Part shown: piece by piece, positions 32,870 to 42,400 of the stretch
Position numbering within the stretch: the first letter of the stretch is position 1
Layout of the letters: each line of letters begins with the position of its first letter
NCBI GenBank assembly: GCA_015075405.1
Contig: JABTUK010000003.1
Location: 1,116,001 to 1,180,000, forward strand
From: Anaerolineales bacterium
GTDB taxonomy: Bacteria > Chloroflexota > Anaerolineae > 4572-78 > J111
Reading direction: 5' to 3'
Length of the DNA stretch: 64,000 nucleotides
Translations under genes and position numbers: made by a program
The notes under the pieces: generated by a model
The model's database searches: none
Told to the model about the DNA's origin: nothing
Seen by the model: the letters and a program-made list of their open reading frames with translations, nothing else

Positions 32870-33730
32870 TGGGATGAAATGTAAACAGGGCCATGCCCTG
32901 CCGCCAGACCAGAAACCGCATGACCGCCGTCGTGATCCCATTTTTGATTACCGGTGTCGAATTTGTGGCAACGTCTTTAACCTTTTCACCGACACCGTCT
33001 GGCAAGGTAGCCAGTACGACTGCCGGAAGATAGTGCTGATCGTGCGGGGGGTGGCTCAAGGCACCCCCACCCTCCACTTAGCGGATGAACTGGAAGTGGA
33101 CTATGGAGCCCTGTTGGAACGCCGGCATCGGCTCCAAAATTGGCACTGGCACACAAACCGGACACCGCTCTGACTGATGAGGAGACAGAAGCCGATGAAA
33201 TGTTCCAAATGCGGGGAAAGGGCACCAAACATGCTGACCCTGATGACCCCCGCCGACGAGCCAACAAACGACCCGGTAAAGGGACGATGGCCAATGACCG
33301 CCCTCCGGTTTTGGGGTGGTCGGGCGTGAAGCTGGTCAAATTCGACTGGAGGTCTGTGACGATACCCAACAAGCCACCATTCAGCCTGAGGTCGAACAGA
33401 AGACCGAGCCGACCACCACCCTCTACACGGATGAGAGTAACGCCTACAATCGGGTCGCTGGAACAGGTCAGGGGCACGGCACGGTCTGCCACTCTCAGAA
33501 AGAATGGGCGCGGGACGACGATGGTGATGGTATCCGGGAAGTCCATTGCAACACCATCGAAGGCATCTGGGCCGGCTTGCGTAACTTTCTACGGCCCTTT
33601 CGCGGCGTTCACAAAAACTTGGCTCAGTATGTATTGCATGTTTGAGTGGTCTCATAATCTCAAACGGGTCACTCCTGACTTCTTGAGAACTTTGATGCTA
33701 CCTCATTTCACCTATTTACCTACATGAGCG

Positions 33731-34261
33731 AACTTTAAAGGGTTCAGGTACAGATGAACTGTTGGGTGTAATATTTTGATAATAATCAGGGTTGTCAGGT
33801 ATCTCTCTAAGACGTTTTTTAGTAGGTGAAAGGTTTGGATCACTTTGGTTCGGTCGCCATACATACCCTTCCTCTATATCCCCACAACTCGCATTATGCA
33901 CCAACACCCCGACTTCCAACACGAAGTAGGTGTGCGGCCCCTTGACCGTGAAGTTGTAAACCGATTCCGGTTCAGCCAGCTTGACCCGTTCAACGGCTAA
34001 TACTTTAGCCCAACCCCCATCAGCCCGGCGCAGTCTATCCCCAACGGCCAGATTTTCGGCCCACAGCCAGCCTTTCCCTTCGACGTAAACGGGGTGGTCA
34101 GGCGTAATTTCCATTGTAGTCGGCTGGTCGGTTGGTCGCTTGGTCGGTTGGTTGTCGTCGGTCTGGGTATTCAGTTGTGCATCGTCTTCATTATCACTGC
34201 CTTTAACACCCTCGTCAAGCGTTACTTCAACAAAAAGCGCCTCATCGCTGAGACGCTTCAT
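33731..34261 (-). pseudogene. Module E: Hint C-half and toxin N-terminal part
   Basis: The frame opens inside the boundary hairpin (no native start), with EVTLDEGVKGSDNEDDAQLN, then ITPDHPVYVEGKGWLWAENLAVGDRLRRADGGWAKVLAVERVKLAEPESVYNFTVKGPHTYFVLEVGVLVHNASCG, i.e. the C-terminal half of Hint with the VHNA cleavage end. The toxin starts DIEEGYVWRPNQSDPNLSPTKKRLREIPDNPDYYQNITPNSSSVPEPFKV and is cut by the IS1595-type element; it resumes at 30546. The linker carries GGTTGGTCGGTTGGTCG repeats instead of the GGTTGGAA units of modules G and I. Confidence 0.82.
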
Positions 34262-34275
34262 TAAGTAGACCAGAG
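34226..34275 (-). terminator. Module-boundary hairpin element (D/E)
   Basis: Arms AAGCGCCTCA (34235-34244) and TGAGACGCTT (34249-34258), minus-strand tail TTTTTGTTG, 5' flank CCTCTGGTCTACTTAATG. It lies between the HEAT-repeat gene and module E. Confidence 0.85.
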
Positions 34276-34326
34276 GTTTTGCCTTAACCTAACTTACTCG
34301 CAAGAATTTTATCAGTAACACATTGG

Positions 34327-34953
34327 TCAGGGCCACCATTTTGAAGTAGCATTACTCCCAGTCAACCTGTAAGACTGTTCATTATTCTGCCACTCTTCGA
34401 GTACAGTTAACACATCTGTATCACTTAGAGTTGGATGTCTCCATTTTATAACACCTGCCAAAGCTTCTGGAGTTCCAATTTTTATTAAGGCTTGAGCTAC
34501 AGCTTCACTAACAGACTTATCCTCACCATTTAAAGTGTTAAGTAATTCCGATACAGTTGTAATATCTCCAATTTGTCCTATAGCCCAAACTGCTGCCAAT
34601 CTTGCATCTTTATGACCGTTATGGAGAATATCAAGTAAGACAGGAATTGCAGATATATCTCCGATTTGTCCTAACGCCCGGATAACAACTGTATCAATTA
34701 AACTTTGTTTGTCGCGTAAAATATTTATCAATTCAGGAATAATAGTGGCATCTCCTATCTGCCCCAAACTCCATGCTGCTGCCCAACGTACTTCTAATTC
34801 GTTATCGTTTAAGGCTTGAAGCAGAATTGGAACCGCTTGTTTATCTTTTATTTCTGACAAAGCACTCATGGCAGATACACGCCTTTTGGTGTTTGGACTA
34901 TTTATAGCTTCTGCAAGGTCGGATAGATTTAATTTATTCTCACCATCTTCCAT
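34327..34953 (-). CDS. Module D immunity protein, HEAT-repeat family
   Basis: A 208-aa protein made of about six HEAT repeats: SPNTKRRVSAMSALSEIKDKQAVPILLQALNDNELEVRWAAAWSLGQIGDATIIPELINIL and so on, with the regular LGQIGD..AIP.LL turn. Start ATG behind GAGGGG. The toxin it should neutralise is gone: module D is cut by an IS before its toxin domain, so this is an orphan immunity gene. Its very C-terminus (NATSKWWP) overlaps DNA faintly like the Hint YFEVVALTN region, so its natural end may be altered. AT-rich compared with core genes. Confidence 0.78.
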   Translation of the reverse strand: MEDGENKLNLSDLAEAINSPNTKRRVSAMSALSEIKDKQAVPILLQALNDNELEVRWAAAWSLGQIGDATIIPELINILRDKQSLIDTVVIRALGQIGDISAIPVLLDILHNGHKDARLAAVWAIGQIGDITTVSELLNTLNGEDKSVSEAVAQALIKIGTPEALAGVIKWRHPTLSDTDVLTVLEEWQNNEQSYRLTGSNATSKWWP

Positions 34954-34973
34954 AACAATTAACCCCTCATTTC

Positions 34974-36612
34974 TTGGGATGGTTCAATTACGGGCTGAAA
35001 TAGGTTGACACTTTTGGTACCTTAAAAAATAAATTAGACTGGCTGGGTGGCCGCCCTGGGCGGGAACAGTTGGTCCAACACCTCCGCCAGAGAAGGGGCA
35101 TCCGGCACACCGGCCAACTCCAGAGGGCTGTGGTCGGCTCGCTTGCCCCGTTCAAACTCGTGGTGGTTCCAGAAGAGTTGGAGCAGCGGCAGTAACCACT
35201 GGGGCATCCCCGGTGAACCTGTAAATGGGGACGCAGCCAACTGTGCAAAGACTCAGCCAAGCTGGAGGAGCGATGGAACAGGCCCAGGGTCTCCCAGACA
35301 ACTGGCACGACGGAGCGCAGGGTCTCTGAGAAGTCCGTCTCGAAGTTCAAAGCCAAGGTGTGACGATGCTGCCAGGTCCACAGGACAAACGCTTGGGTGT
35401 CAGCAGCCACGTTCTTAAGCACGGGAGCCAGTTGTTGCTCCAGCCACCAAGGCGAGCCAGCAGTTCGGGTAGCTTCTGTTGAGATCGTCGGCGAAGGCCG
35501 TAATATCAGCCTGGCCCAGTTCCTTGAGCAGGCCGACGGCCGTTTCCAGCGTAGCTTTGGTTTTGACCGCTGAGACGAGGTGATGGGTGGGGGTGAGGGG
35601 TTCCAAAGCGTGACGAACTTCAGCCAGCAGCCAAGACCAGGGTCGAAGGTCACAATGGCCTGGGCTTCCTCGACCTGAGCCTGAGGCAAGACACTTGATC
35701 TTGAGCCGACGACCACAGCGACGCCGGAGTCCGCGTGCTTCCAGATCGGCTCGGCGGGCTCGTTCGGTCGTCTCTATGGCTCGGTAGGCGGCTCTTCCAG
35801 TCGCCGGGTCAGGCGTTGGGCCTCTTGCAGGAGGTGAAACAGGTCGGGCGCAAGGCACGCCAGCGGTTGGCTTCCACCCCTGCAGCCCGTAGCCCAGTCC
35901 CACCGTCACAGGCCAGATCTTGGAACTGGATACCGCGTTCGACCAAATCCAGGTAGGTCAGCCCCAGGTCGTTCCATCGCGGGACGCCGCCGGGGTCAGG
36001 TTCAGCACCAGGAACGAGCGCCCGTCCACCAAGGTCAGGCACGGTTTCCGTCCTGGAAGATTTCGTCCGCCTCACCCAGGATCGGCAGCGGCACGGTCAG
36101 GGCCAGGTTGTAGGCCCCAGCCTGGGCCCCGCCCCAGTCAGCGTCTGGCTGACGTAGCCCACCGAACGGCTGACGCCCAGGATCAGGTTCAGGCCCAACC
36201 GGATGTCACGCACACTTCCCGTCAGCATGGGTAGGAGCGCAATCGTGCGGTCGATGAACCCCTTGTCCACTGTGAGGCGGGTCACCTGCGCCGGCCGACC
36301 GGCCTCGCCAGCTTGCAAGGCTGCGACGATGGCCTCCACGCCCCCTTGCGAAGCTCGTACAATCTCGCGCGAGAGATCCCATACAAGCGGGCCAGTTCGG
36401 AAACCAGCCCCCATGGGCGATCAGGCCAAGATACGAGCATCTGCAACACCGCCTCCGTCCGTTGCTCCAGGGTAAATTCGGGAACACGATACGCTGCCAT
36501 CAGAACCTCCTGTCAACATGGAGTACCGCTGGCTTCTATCATCCCCGAATCGGTCGCTGAAGGCAAGTCTGTGAAATTGTTAATGTGTCAACTTATTTTT
36601 GAACCATCCCAA
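34974..36612 (-). mobile_element. Unassigned IS with TTGGGATGGTTCAA ends
   Basis: Perfect 14-bp terminal inverted repeats: 34974-34987 and 36599-36612, with further similarity inward (TAGGTTGACAC / AAGTTGACACATT). It contains one decayed transposase on the minus strand. No target duplication was seen, which suggests deletion at one side; the whole toxin tip of module D is missing. Confidence 0.82.
34995..36500 (-). pseudogene. Decayed transposase of the TTGGGATGG element
   Basis: Starts MAAYRVPEFTLEQRTEAVLQMLVSWPDRPWGLVSELARLYGISRARLYELRKGA, a helix-turn-helix N-terminus. Then, over several frames: VTRLTVDKGFIDRTIALLPMLTGSVRDIRLGLNLILG; TLVDGRSFLVLNLTPAASRDGTTWGLTYLDLVERGIQFQDLACDGGTGLRAAG (DDE-like: D at VDGR, D in LACDGG); VTFDPGLGC / DLRPWSWLLAEVRHALEPLTP; and a C-terminus with NRWRAL. 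Multiple frameshifts. IS family not assigned. Confidence 0.75.
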
Positions 36613-38305
36613 TATTATTAACATCATCTAATGCACCGCTGCCACCTTGAATCGTAACCGGACCACGACCTTTATTAATGGCATGACGGATAGCCGGATC
36701 ATTCAGGTCGGCTCCCATTTCGCGCCAGGCTTGGGCGGCCTCTATCCTTTTATCAAGCCTACCACTCCTGGAACTATTTGTCAACGCCTGGCGCAGTTCA
36801 TCACCTTGCTTGAGGGCTTGATCGCCATTGGTAAACTCACTCAGATTATTCAGCCGATTTTGCTCGATCCTCCGGCTCAAGGCCCCATCAGAACCGCCGG
36901 AAAAGGCCGCTCGCGTCTCGGCCTGGCTGAACACCCGCTGTTCGCCCATGAGCTCGTCCATATTATCCAACTGGTTGTTGGTGCGGGCCAGGTCGGTCGC
37001 TTCGTCCAGGTTGTCCAGGGTGCGCTCGACCTCGGCCACCTCATCCAGGTTGTCCAGGCTGCGGCCCACGTCGGTTATTTCGTCTATGTGGTCCAGGCCA
37101 CGCCCCACCTCGGCCAGTTCAGCTACATTGTCCAGGGAGCGGCCGACATCTGCCACGTTGTCTATCTTGCCCAGCCCTTTACTGGCCCGCAGCACATCAA
37201 TCACCTCGTCGCCGTTGTCCAGTAATTTACTCCCCAACCGAGCCACGTCGGCGATTTCATCAAAAACCGTAAACATCCCGGCGATGCCGCCCAACAGCAT
37301 CAGCGTCCGTTCCGTCTGGCTCAATTTATTCCCGGCCAAATCATAGCCAACGGTCGCCTCAATAATAGATTTAAAGTCCCCGATGACCGGAATGAAATCC
37401 AGGGTGATACTGATCACGCCCCACCACGAGTCTGAGTCGGACCCGCTGCTAATACCGCAAGCTTTCTGGCGGTGGCCCTGGCTCTGCTGGCGTGGTTGCG
37501 GGTCACTTTTTGGCTGCCAGTTCTGCGCTTCCGGCCCGGTGGCGGCTCGCTGCGCCCCAATACCGGAAGCCTGGCCGGGCTGGCCCAGGTAGGCCTGGTT
37601 GAAGCCGCCACGTCCGGCTGGACCTCTGTACCCCCCTTGCGTCCTGGCCTGGGCCGAATAGTTGTTGGTCAAATTTTGGAAGGGGGAGTTCTGGCGCTGC
37701 TCTCGCGGGCGCTGGAGCGTACCCACCCACAGCCCGCTGGGGTCGGCGTAATTGACGGGGTTATTGAAAGCGTAGGCGTAATGATGCAGCGTGCGCGGAT
37801 CCGCCGGGCTGCCCATCACCGGGTCGGACTGGAGGAAGCGTCCGGTGGCAGGGTTGTAGGTTCTGGCCCGTAAGAAAAGCTGGCCGCTCTCAGGGTCTTG
37901 TTCCTCCCCGGCAAAACCGTAGGCCGTTTGAACGTTCAATGTTGAACGTTCAACGAGTCCCCCAAACGGGTCGAAGCGTTGGGTCAGCAGCAGTTGGCCG
38001 GTGGGGTCGGCGATCTGGCGGACGGAGCCGAGGGCGTCGGGCAGGTGGTACTGCCACACGGCCGGGGCGGCGTTGGGGCCGGCCTGCCCTGAGCCTGTCG
38101 AATGGGTCTCACCGTTCTGCTCGCCGATCAGGCCGAGGCCGCGCAGGCTTGTCCTGAGTGAAATCGAAGGGTATTTGGAAACCGTGCCGCCCTGCTGGGC
38201 CAGCAGCACTTGCGGCAGCGCCGCCGCCACATCCTGCATGTAGTCGGTGCGCAGGCCGTTTTCGATCTGAGCCACTCGGATGCCGTCGCCGTTGTAAACA
38301 AACCA
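36613..38305 (-). pseudogene. Toxin-array module D: RHS core and pretoxin, toxin lost
   Basis: The frame opens right after the boundary hairpin (VYNGDGIRVAQIENGLRTDYMQDVAAALPQVLLAQQ), so it lacks a start. RHS core: WQYHLPDALGSVRQIADPTGQLLLTQRFDPFGG...AYGFAGEEQDPESGQLFLRARTYNPATGRFLQSDPVMGSP...YAYAFNNPVNYADPSG. Pretoxin-TG domain (ISITLDFIPVIGDFKSIIEATVGYDLAGNKLSQTER), then five 13-residue repeats of the type DVGRSLDNLDEVAEV, then MDELMGEQRVFSQAETRAAFSGGS and NLSEFTNGDQALKQGDELRQALTN. Cut at NDPAIRHAINKGRG...DDVNNI by the IS. Two in-frame dispersed-repeat inserts (PSISLRTS; THSTGSGQAG). Confidence 0.82.
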
Positions 38306-38306
38306 C

Positions 38307-38352
38307 TTAACAAAAAAGCGTCTCAGTAATGAGACGCTTTAGTTAGACTAGG
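38307..38352 (-). terminator. Module-boundary hairpin element (C/D)
   Basis: Perfect arms AAGCGTCTCA (38316-38325) and TGAGACGCTT (38330-38339), minus-strand tail TTTTTTGTTAAG, 5' flank CCCTAGTCTAACTA. The best-preserved copy of the shared boundary element. Confidence 0.88.
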
Positions 38353-38403
38353 GAATCGAGATTTCATCGTTTAATCTCAATATATAGACGATTTATCAGT
38401 CAC

Positions 38404-39390
38404 TCACATCGTCATAAGTTTCCAGTGGCCAGCATCGTCTATTTCGATCCCCTCGTATACAATCTGTTCAAATTTCTCTGGAGAAATACGTTCCCGAAGG
38501 CCTTCAAACCACATATGCTCAACAACAAAAATTTGCCATCCGCCAATATCTTGTACTTGTTCCAAAACCTGTCTGGCGATATTCGGCTTAGATTGTACCA
38601 ATGCCTCATCTACACCTAATAATAACTGAGAATTTGGTATAGCTATCCTGGCCAATCCCATTAGGCGTTCTTTATCCTCCCCGTTTAATCCCCCAGACCA
38701 GGCTGATAAATCTTTAGTAATGTAGACAATTTGGGTGGGCTGTTCTGCCAGGATAGCCCCCTTAATCCAAACAAAGTTATCCTGATGGTTTATGGCCAAG
38801 ATACGGGTTAAGGGTGGTCTAATAAATTGTCCTTCAGCATCCGGCCGTAGTCCGCTTCGAATGGTCTGTTCTACTTCGAGGGAACTATGAATTGTCCATC
38901 TGCCGTTTTTAGGTAGGTAATCTTTATTGATAACCTCAAATCCTTTTAGCCATTCGCCAACCAAATTTTTTGCTATCTTGGCATGTTTTATTATCCGAAA
39001 TGGTCCTCGATCGTAGAAATCATAGCGCTGGGACCATTCATCTTTTATAACAGAGTTTGGCTTATAGGGACCAGAAAATATAGCCATTATCTTGGTCCGA
39101 TGTAGGACAGGATGATGGTGCAGGTGTTGACAAAAAGTCAGCCACTCCTCAGGTTCTTCGGCCAAATCAGGGTTATACATGGGTCTAAAGCGCCAAAAAA
39201 TAATATCTGGCTCCCATTGTTCAAGTCCTGGCAGTACAACCCTTATTAACCGATCAGGGTCTTTTGGTTCCCACCAACTTCCTCTACATTCAAAACCAAC
39301 CGCCTCGAATGGATGTGGAAGATAATAAGGAACCCAGTCGGTATATTCCAGATAATACAATCTCTTGGGTTTTTCTGTTTCGTTTCTCAT
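38404..39390 (-). CDS. Module C putative immunity protein (unknown family)
   Basis: A 328-aa protein without signal peptide or membrane helix. N-terminus MRNETEKPKRLYYLEYTDWVPYYLPHPFEAVGFECRGSWWEPKDPDRLIRVVLPGLEQWEPDIIFWRFRPMYNPDL. Near the middle LTRILAINHQDNFVWIKGAILAEQPTQIVYITKDLSAWSGGLNGEDKERLMGLARIAIPNSQLLLG. No known family is recognised. Placed 64 bp after the module C toxin and before the boundary terminator, the standard immunity position. GGTTGAAG precedes the ATG. Confidence 0.65.
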   Translation of the reverse strand: MRNETEKPKRLYYLEYTDWVPYYLPHPFEAVGFECRGSWWEPKDPDRLIRVVLPGLEQWEPDIIFWRFRPMYNPDLAEEPEEWLTFCQHLHHHPVLHRTKIMAIFSGPYKPNSVIKDEWSQRYDFYDRGPFRIIKHAKIAKNLVGEWLKGFEVINKDYLPKNGRWTIHSSLEVEQTIRSGLRPDAEGQFIRPPLTRILAINHQDNFVWIKGAILAEQPTQIVYITKDLSAWSGGLNGEDKERLMGLARIAIPNSQLLLGVDEALVQSKPNIARQVLEQVQDIGGWQIFVVEHMWFEGLRERISPEKFEQIVYEGIEIDDAGHWKLMTM

Positions 39391-39454
39391 TACTTCAACC
39401 TGTTTCTAATCACTTTACTTTAAGAGACCTGTTTACAGTCTCTAAATCCTTGTC

Positions 39455-42400
39455 CTATTGACGACGAAAAACGAAAATTGGTGCTAAGTCATTCTTCCCC
39501 TCTGCTTGAACCTGAGCCAAGTCTCTTATAGCGAATGGATCATGACCCCATTTATCAAAGAAAAGCGGCGTACCATCTGCAAATCCGAGAAATCTATTTG
39601 CATGAACTACTCCCTCTCCCCCATAATTACGCCAATAATATATAAGAAAGTCGCCCGGTTCCAACTGGTGAACTGAAATTGTATTTTTCAGTTCGCCTAC
39701 AAGCGTAAATGTTGAGCTATCCAGTTTTGATGTAAATTGTCCTACCTCTCTTGCATCAGCTAGATCATCATGAATAGGAGTGAATTTGTTTAAGCATCTA
39801 GCTGCATCAAAACAAACCGGTTCAAATTCCCCTCCGCGTAAGTTGCGAGCATCATTATTTAAGGCGTCGCGGATATAGCGGCTTTCTTCAGGAGTGAAGC
39901 CAGGTAGGTTCTCTGACGATAAGATGGATTCTCTAAAGTGAGCATTTTCAAGGTTACCCTGCTTGAGAGCTTGATTGCTATTGGTAGACTCACTCAAGTT
40001 ATTCAAACCGTTTTGAGTCTCCAGTCGCTGGTTCAATGCTCCCGGATCAGAACTATCAGCCAAGACCTGACGTAACTCCTCCTTGCTCATATTCGAGGCC
40101 GGGCGGTCGCTCATCAAGTCATCGAGGCGTTGGAGGGGATTATCGGCGGCCTCATCCACGCTGCTGACAAGGCGGCTTTCTTCCACTCCTTCACCTAAAG
40201 CCTTGGCCGTTTTAGCCGCAGTTTCCGCCTCAGCCGCTTTGGCCGCGGCTTTTCCTGCCTGCCAGGTATGGAGGGCGGCCGCTCCAACACCAGCCAGCAC
40301 ATCTATCGCGATACTCTGTGGGTCATCCAGACCCTCATCCCAGGCTTGCCCATTCATCACGTTCAGGGCCACCTGGGAAACCCGGCCACTGATCACATTG
40401 GCGAAGGCGCTTTCCAACATCCCGGTGACGCCCACCCCCCCACTGGGTAGAAGTGGCGCGATTATTTCAGCCGCCGCTCCAGCTACAGCACCATGGAAAG
40501 CGGCCCAACCGACACTTCCCCAGTTGATATGATTGATCCAGGCATCCCAACCATTCTGGCCTTGCTGATAGTTATTCCATACCTGCGCTCCATAGCCAAT
40601 ACCAGCTCCCAGGCCCGCCCCCAAGAGGATAGGCGCCAAAGCCGCTCCACCGGTCAGAACCAAGGCTCCCCCGATGATAGCTGCGCCAGCCAAGACGCGT
40701 AATAAGGTTTGGTGTTGGGCCATCCACTGGCGCAAGGCCGGGGGCGAGTGCATGCTCAATTCAAAAGCGTCATTGAGCAGATTGCCCTTGAGGGCCGAGT
40801 TACCCAAACCAAACAGGATATTGGTAAAGCCACACGCTTTAGGTCGCTTGCCCTGGCTCTGTTCCCTCGGCTGTGGGTCGCTGTGAGGCTGCCAGTTCTG
40901 CGCCTCCGGGCCGGTAGCGGCTCGTTGTGCCCCTATACTGGAAGCCTGGCCCGCCTGGCCCAGATAGGCCCGATTGAAGCCACTGCGCCCGGCCCCACCC
41001 ATGTAACCTACTTGCGTGGCCGCATCAACACTATAGTTGCTATAACTACTTATCAGCTTTTGGAGGGCTGAGTGCTGGGGCTGCTGTTCTCGCGGGCGCT
41101 GGAGCGTGAGGGGCATCAACCCGCTGGAATCGGTATAGTTGACCGGGTTATTAAAGGCGTAGGCGTAATGATGCAGCATGCGCGGATCATTCAACGCACC
41201 CATTACGGGGTCAGCTTGTAAAAAGCGCCCTGTGCCTGGATTATATGTTCTGGCTCGTAGGAAAAGTTGACCACTCTCAGGATCTTGCTCCTCCCCGGCA
41301 AAACCATAAGCGCTGCGGCCAATACCAACCTCAGATTGCAGCCCACCAAAGGGATCATAACGCCGGGTCAATTCCACTTGACCTTGGGCGTTGACCACTT
41401 GCCGCACGGAGCCTAGGGTGTCGGACAGGTAGAATTGGAAGGCATTCGTTCCTTGCTGTGCCCCGATCAAGCCCAACCCGCGCAGATATTTCGTTGTGGC
41501 GCTGCCTTGTTGTGAGATCAGGACTTGTGGCAAAGATGCAGCAACATCCTGGACATAATCTGTGCGTACCCCGTCTTGAATCTGGGCCACGCGCACACCA
41601 TCGCCGTTGTATACGTATGCGGTTGTTAAAGTGCCGGAAACGACTTGGGTCAGCCGGTTCGCGCTGTCATAAGTATAACTAAACAAACCGTCATTCAGCA
41701 AGTTACCGTTATCATCATACGAGTAATTTACGATTTCAGATTGACGATTTACGATTTGGGTCAGCCAGTTGGCGGCATTGTAAGTATAGGTCGCTACTTG
41801 TGTATTGTTGACCGTATAACTCAGGCGATTCCCGGCAGAGTCGTAGCTGTAGGCGAAGGAGCCGCCCTCATTGTCGGTCGCTCCGGTCAGTCGGTAGAGC
41901 GGATCGTAGGTGTAGGTGGTGGTGAGAGCGCCGGTGGAGATTGGAGATTGGAGATTGGGGATAGCGTAAGGTGTGGTGCGTGGTGCGTGGTCCGTTGAAT
42001 AGACGCCGGTCTCCGGTCTTCGGTCTCCGGTCATCCCGGCGGTCGGCGGTCGGCCGTCGGCGGTCACGTCAGCGGCGATAGCCGTGCCGGTAGCCATGAG
42101 GCCCAGGACCAACAGGATGAGCAGGATCAACCAGGCCGAGCGCCGCCATTTGTGCCGGCCGGCCAGCGGCGCGGCAGCCGCGAGCGGTCCCATGAGCAGC
42201 AGGGTGGGGTCCTGGCCGAAAGGAGAGCGGGCGAGGTTAGAAGATGGTGGATAGTAGATAGAAGATAGCTGGCTTCTGTCTTCCAACCTTCCAACCTTCC
42301 AGCCTTCCAATCCTCCAACCACCAACGCCTGCTGTACCGATGAAGCCGGACCTACAAACGCCTGGCCGCCGCTGGCGCGTTCGCTCTCGGCGGGACCAAA

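Larger units (their letters stand above)
30625..33645 (+). pseudogene. IS1595/ISXO2-type transposase, split by nested IS
   Basis: Starts MAMRFPLTDLLDEQESYNFLLKTLHPDG behind AGGAG (30613-30617). After removal of the nested IS and one TGGGATG it continues MKCKQGHALPPDQKPHDRRRDPIFDYRCRICGNVFNLFTDTVWQG (zinc-ribbon CxxGH...CxxC). Two frameshifts follow, then the DDE part: TDEETEADEMFQMRGKGTKHADPDDPRRRANKRPGKGT, TLYTDESNAYNRV, EWARDDDGDGIREVHCNTIEGIWAGLRNFLRPFRGV. Typical ISXO2 motifs; inactive. Confidence 0.88.
30547..33730 (+). mobile_element. IS1595/ISXO2-family element, itself interrupted
   Basis: Inverted ends CGCTCATGTAGG....TAGGTGAAA (left, 30547 onward; right complement ending 33730). An 8-bp target duplication AACTTTAA (30539-30546 and 33731-33738) fits this family. 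It interrupts the module E toxin. Without the nested 2.16-kb IS the element would be about 1.02 kb. Confidence 0.88.

Noticed and set aside
34320..34360. Hint fragment (YFEVVALTN-like) fused to the 3' end of the module D HEAT gene
   Set aside because: Only about 28 bp of partial similarity; could be chance. Mentioned in the gene entry but not claimed.
22045..38352. Integron-type attC sites at module borders
   Set aside because: The shared hairpins lack the attC core (GTTRRRY) and no integron integrase was seen. They look like terminators with conserved flanks.
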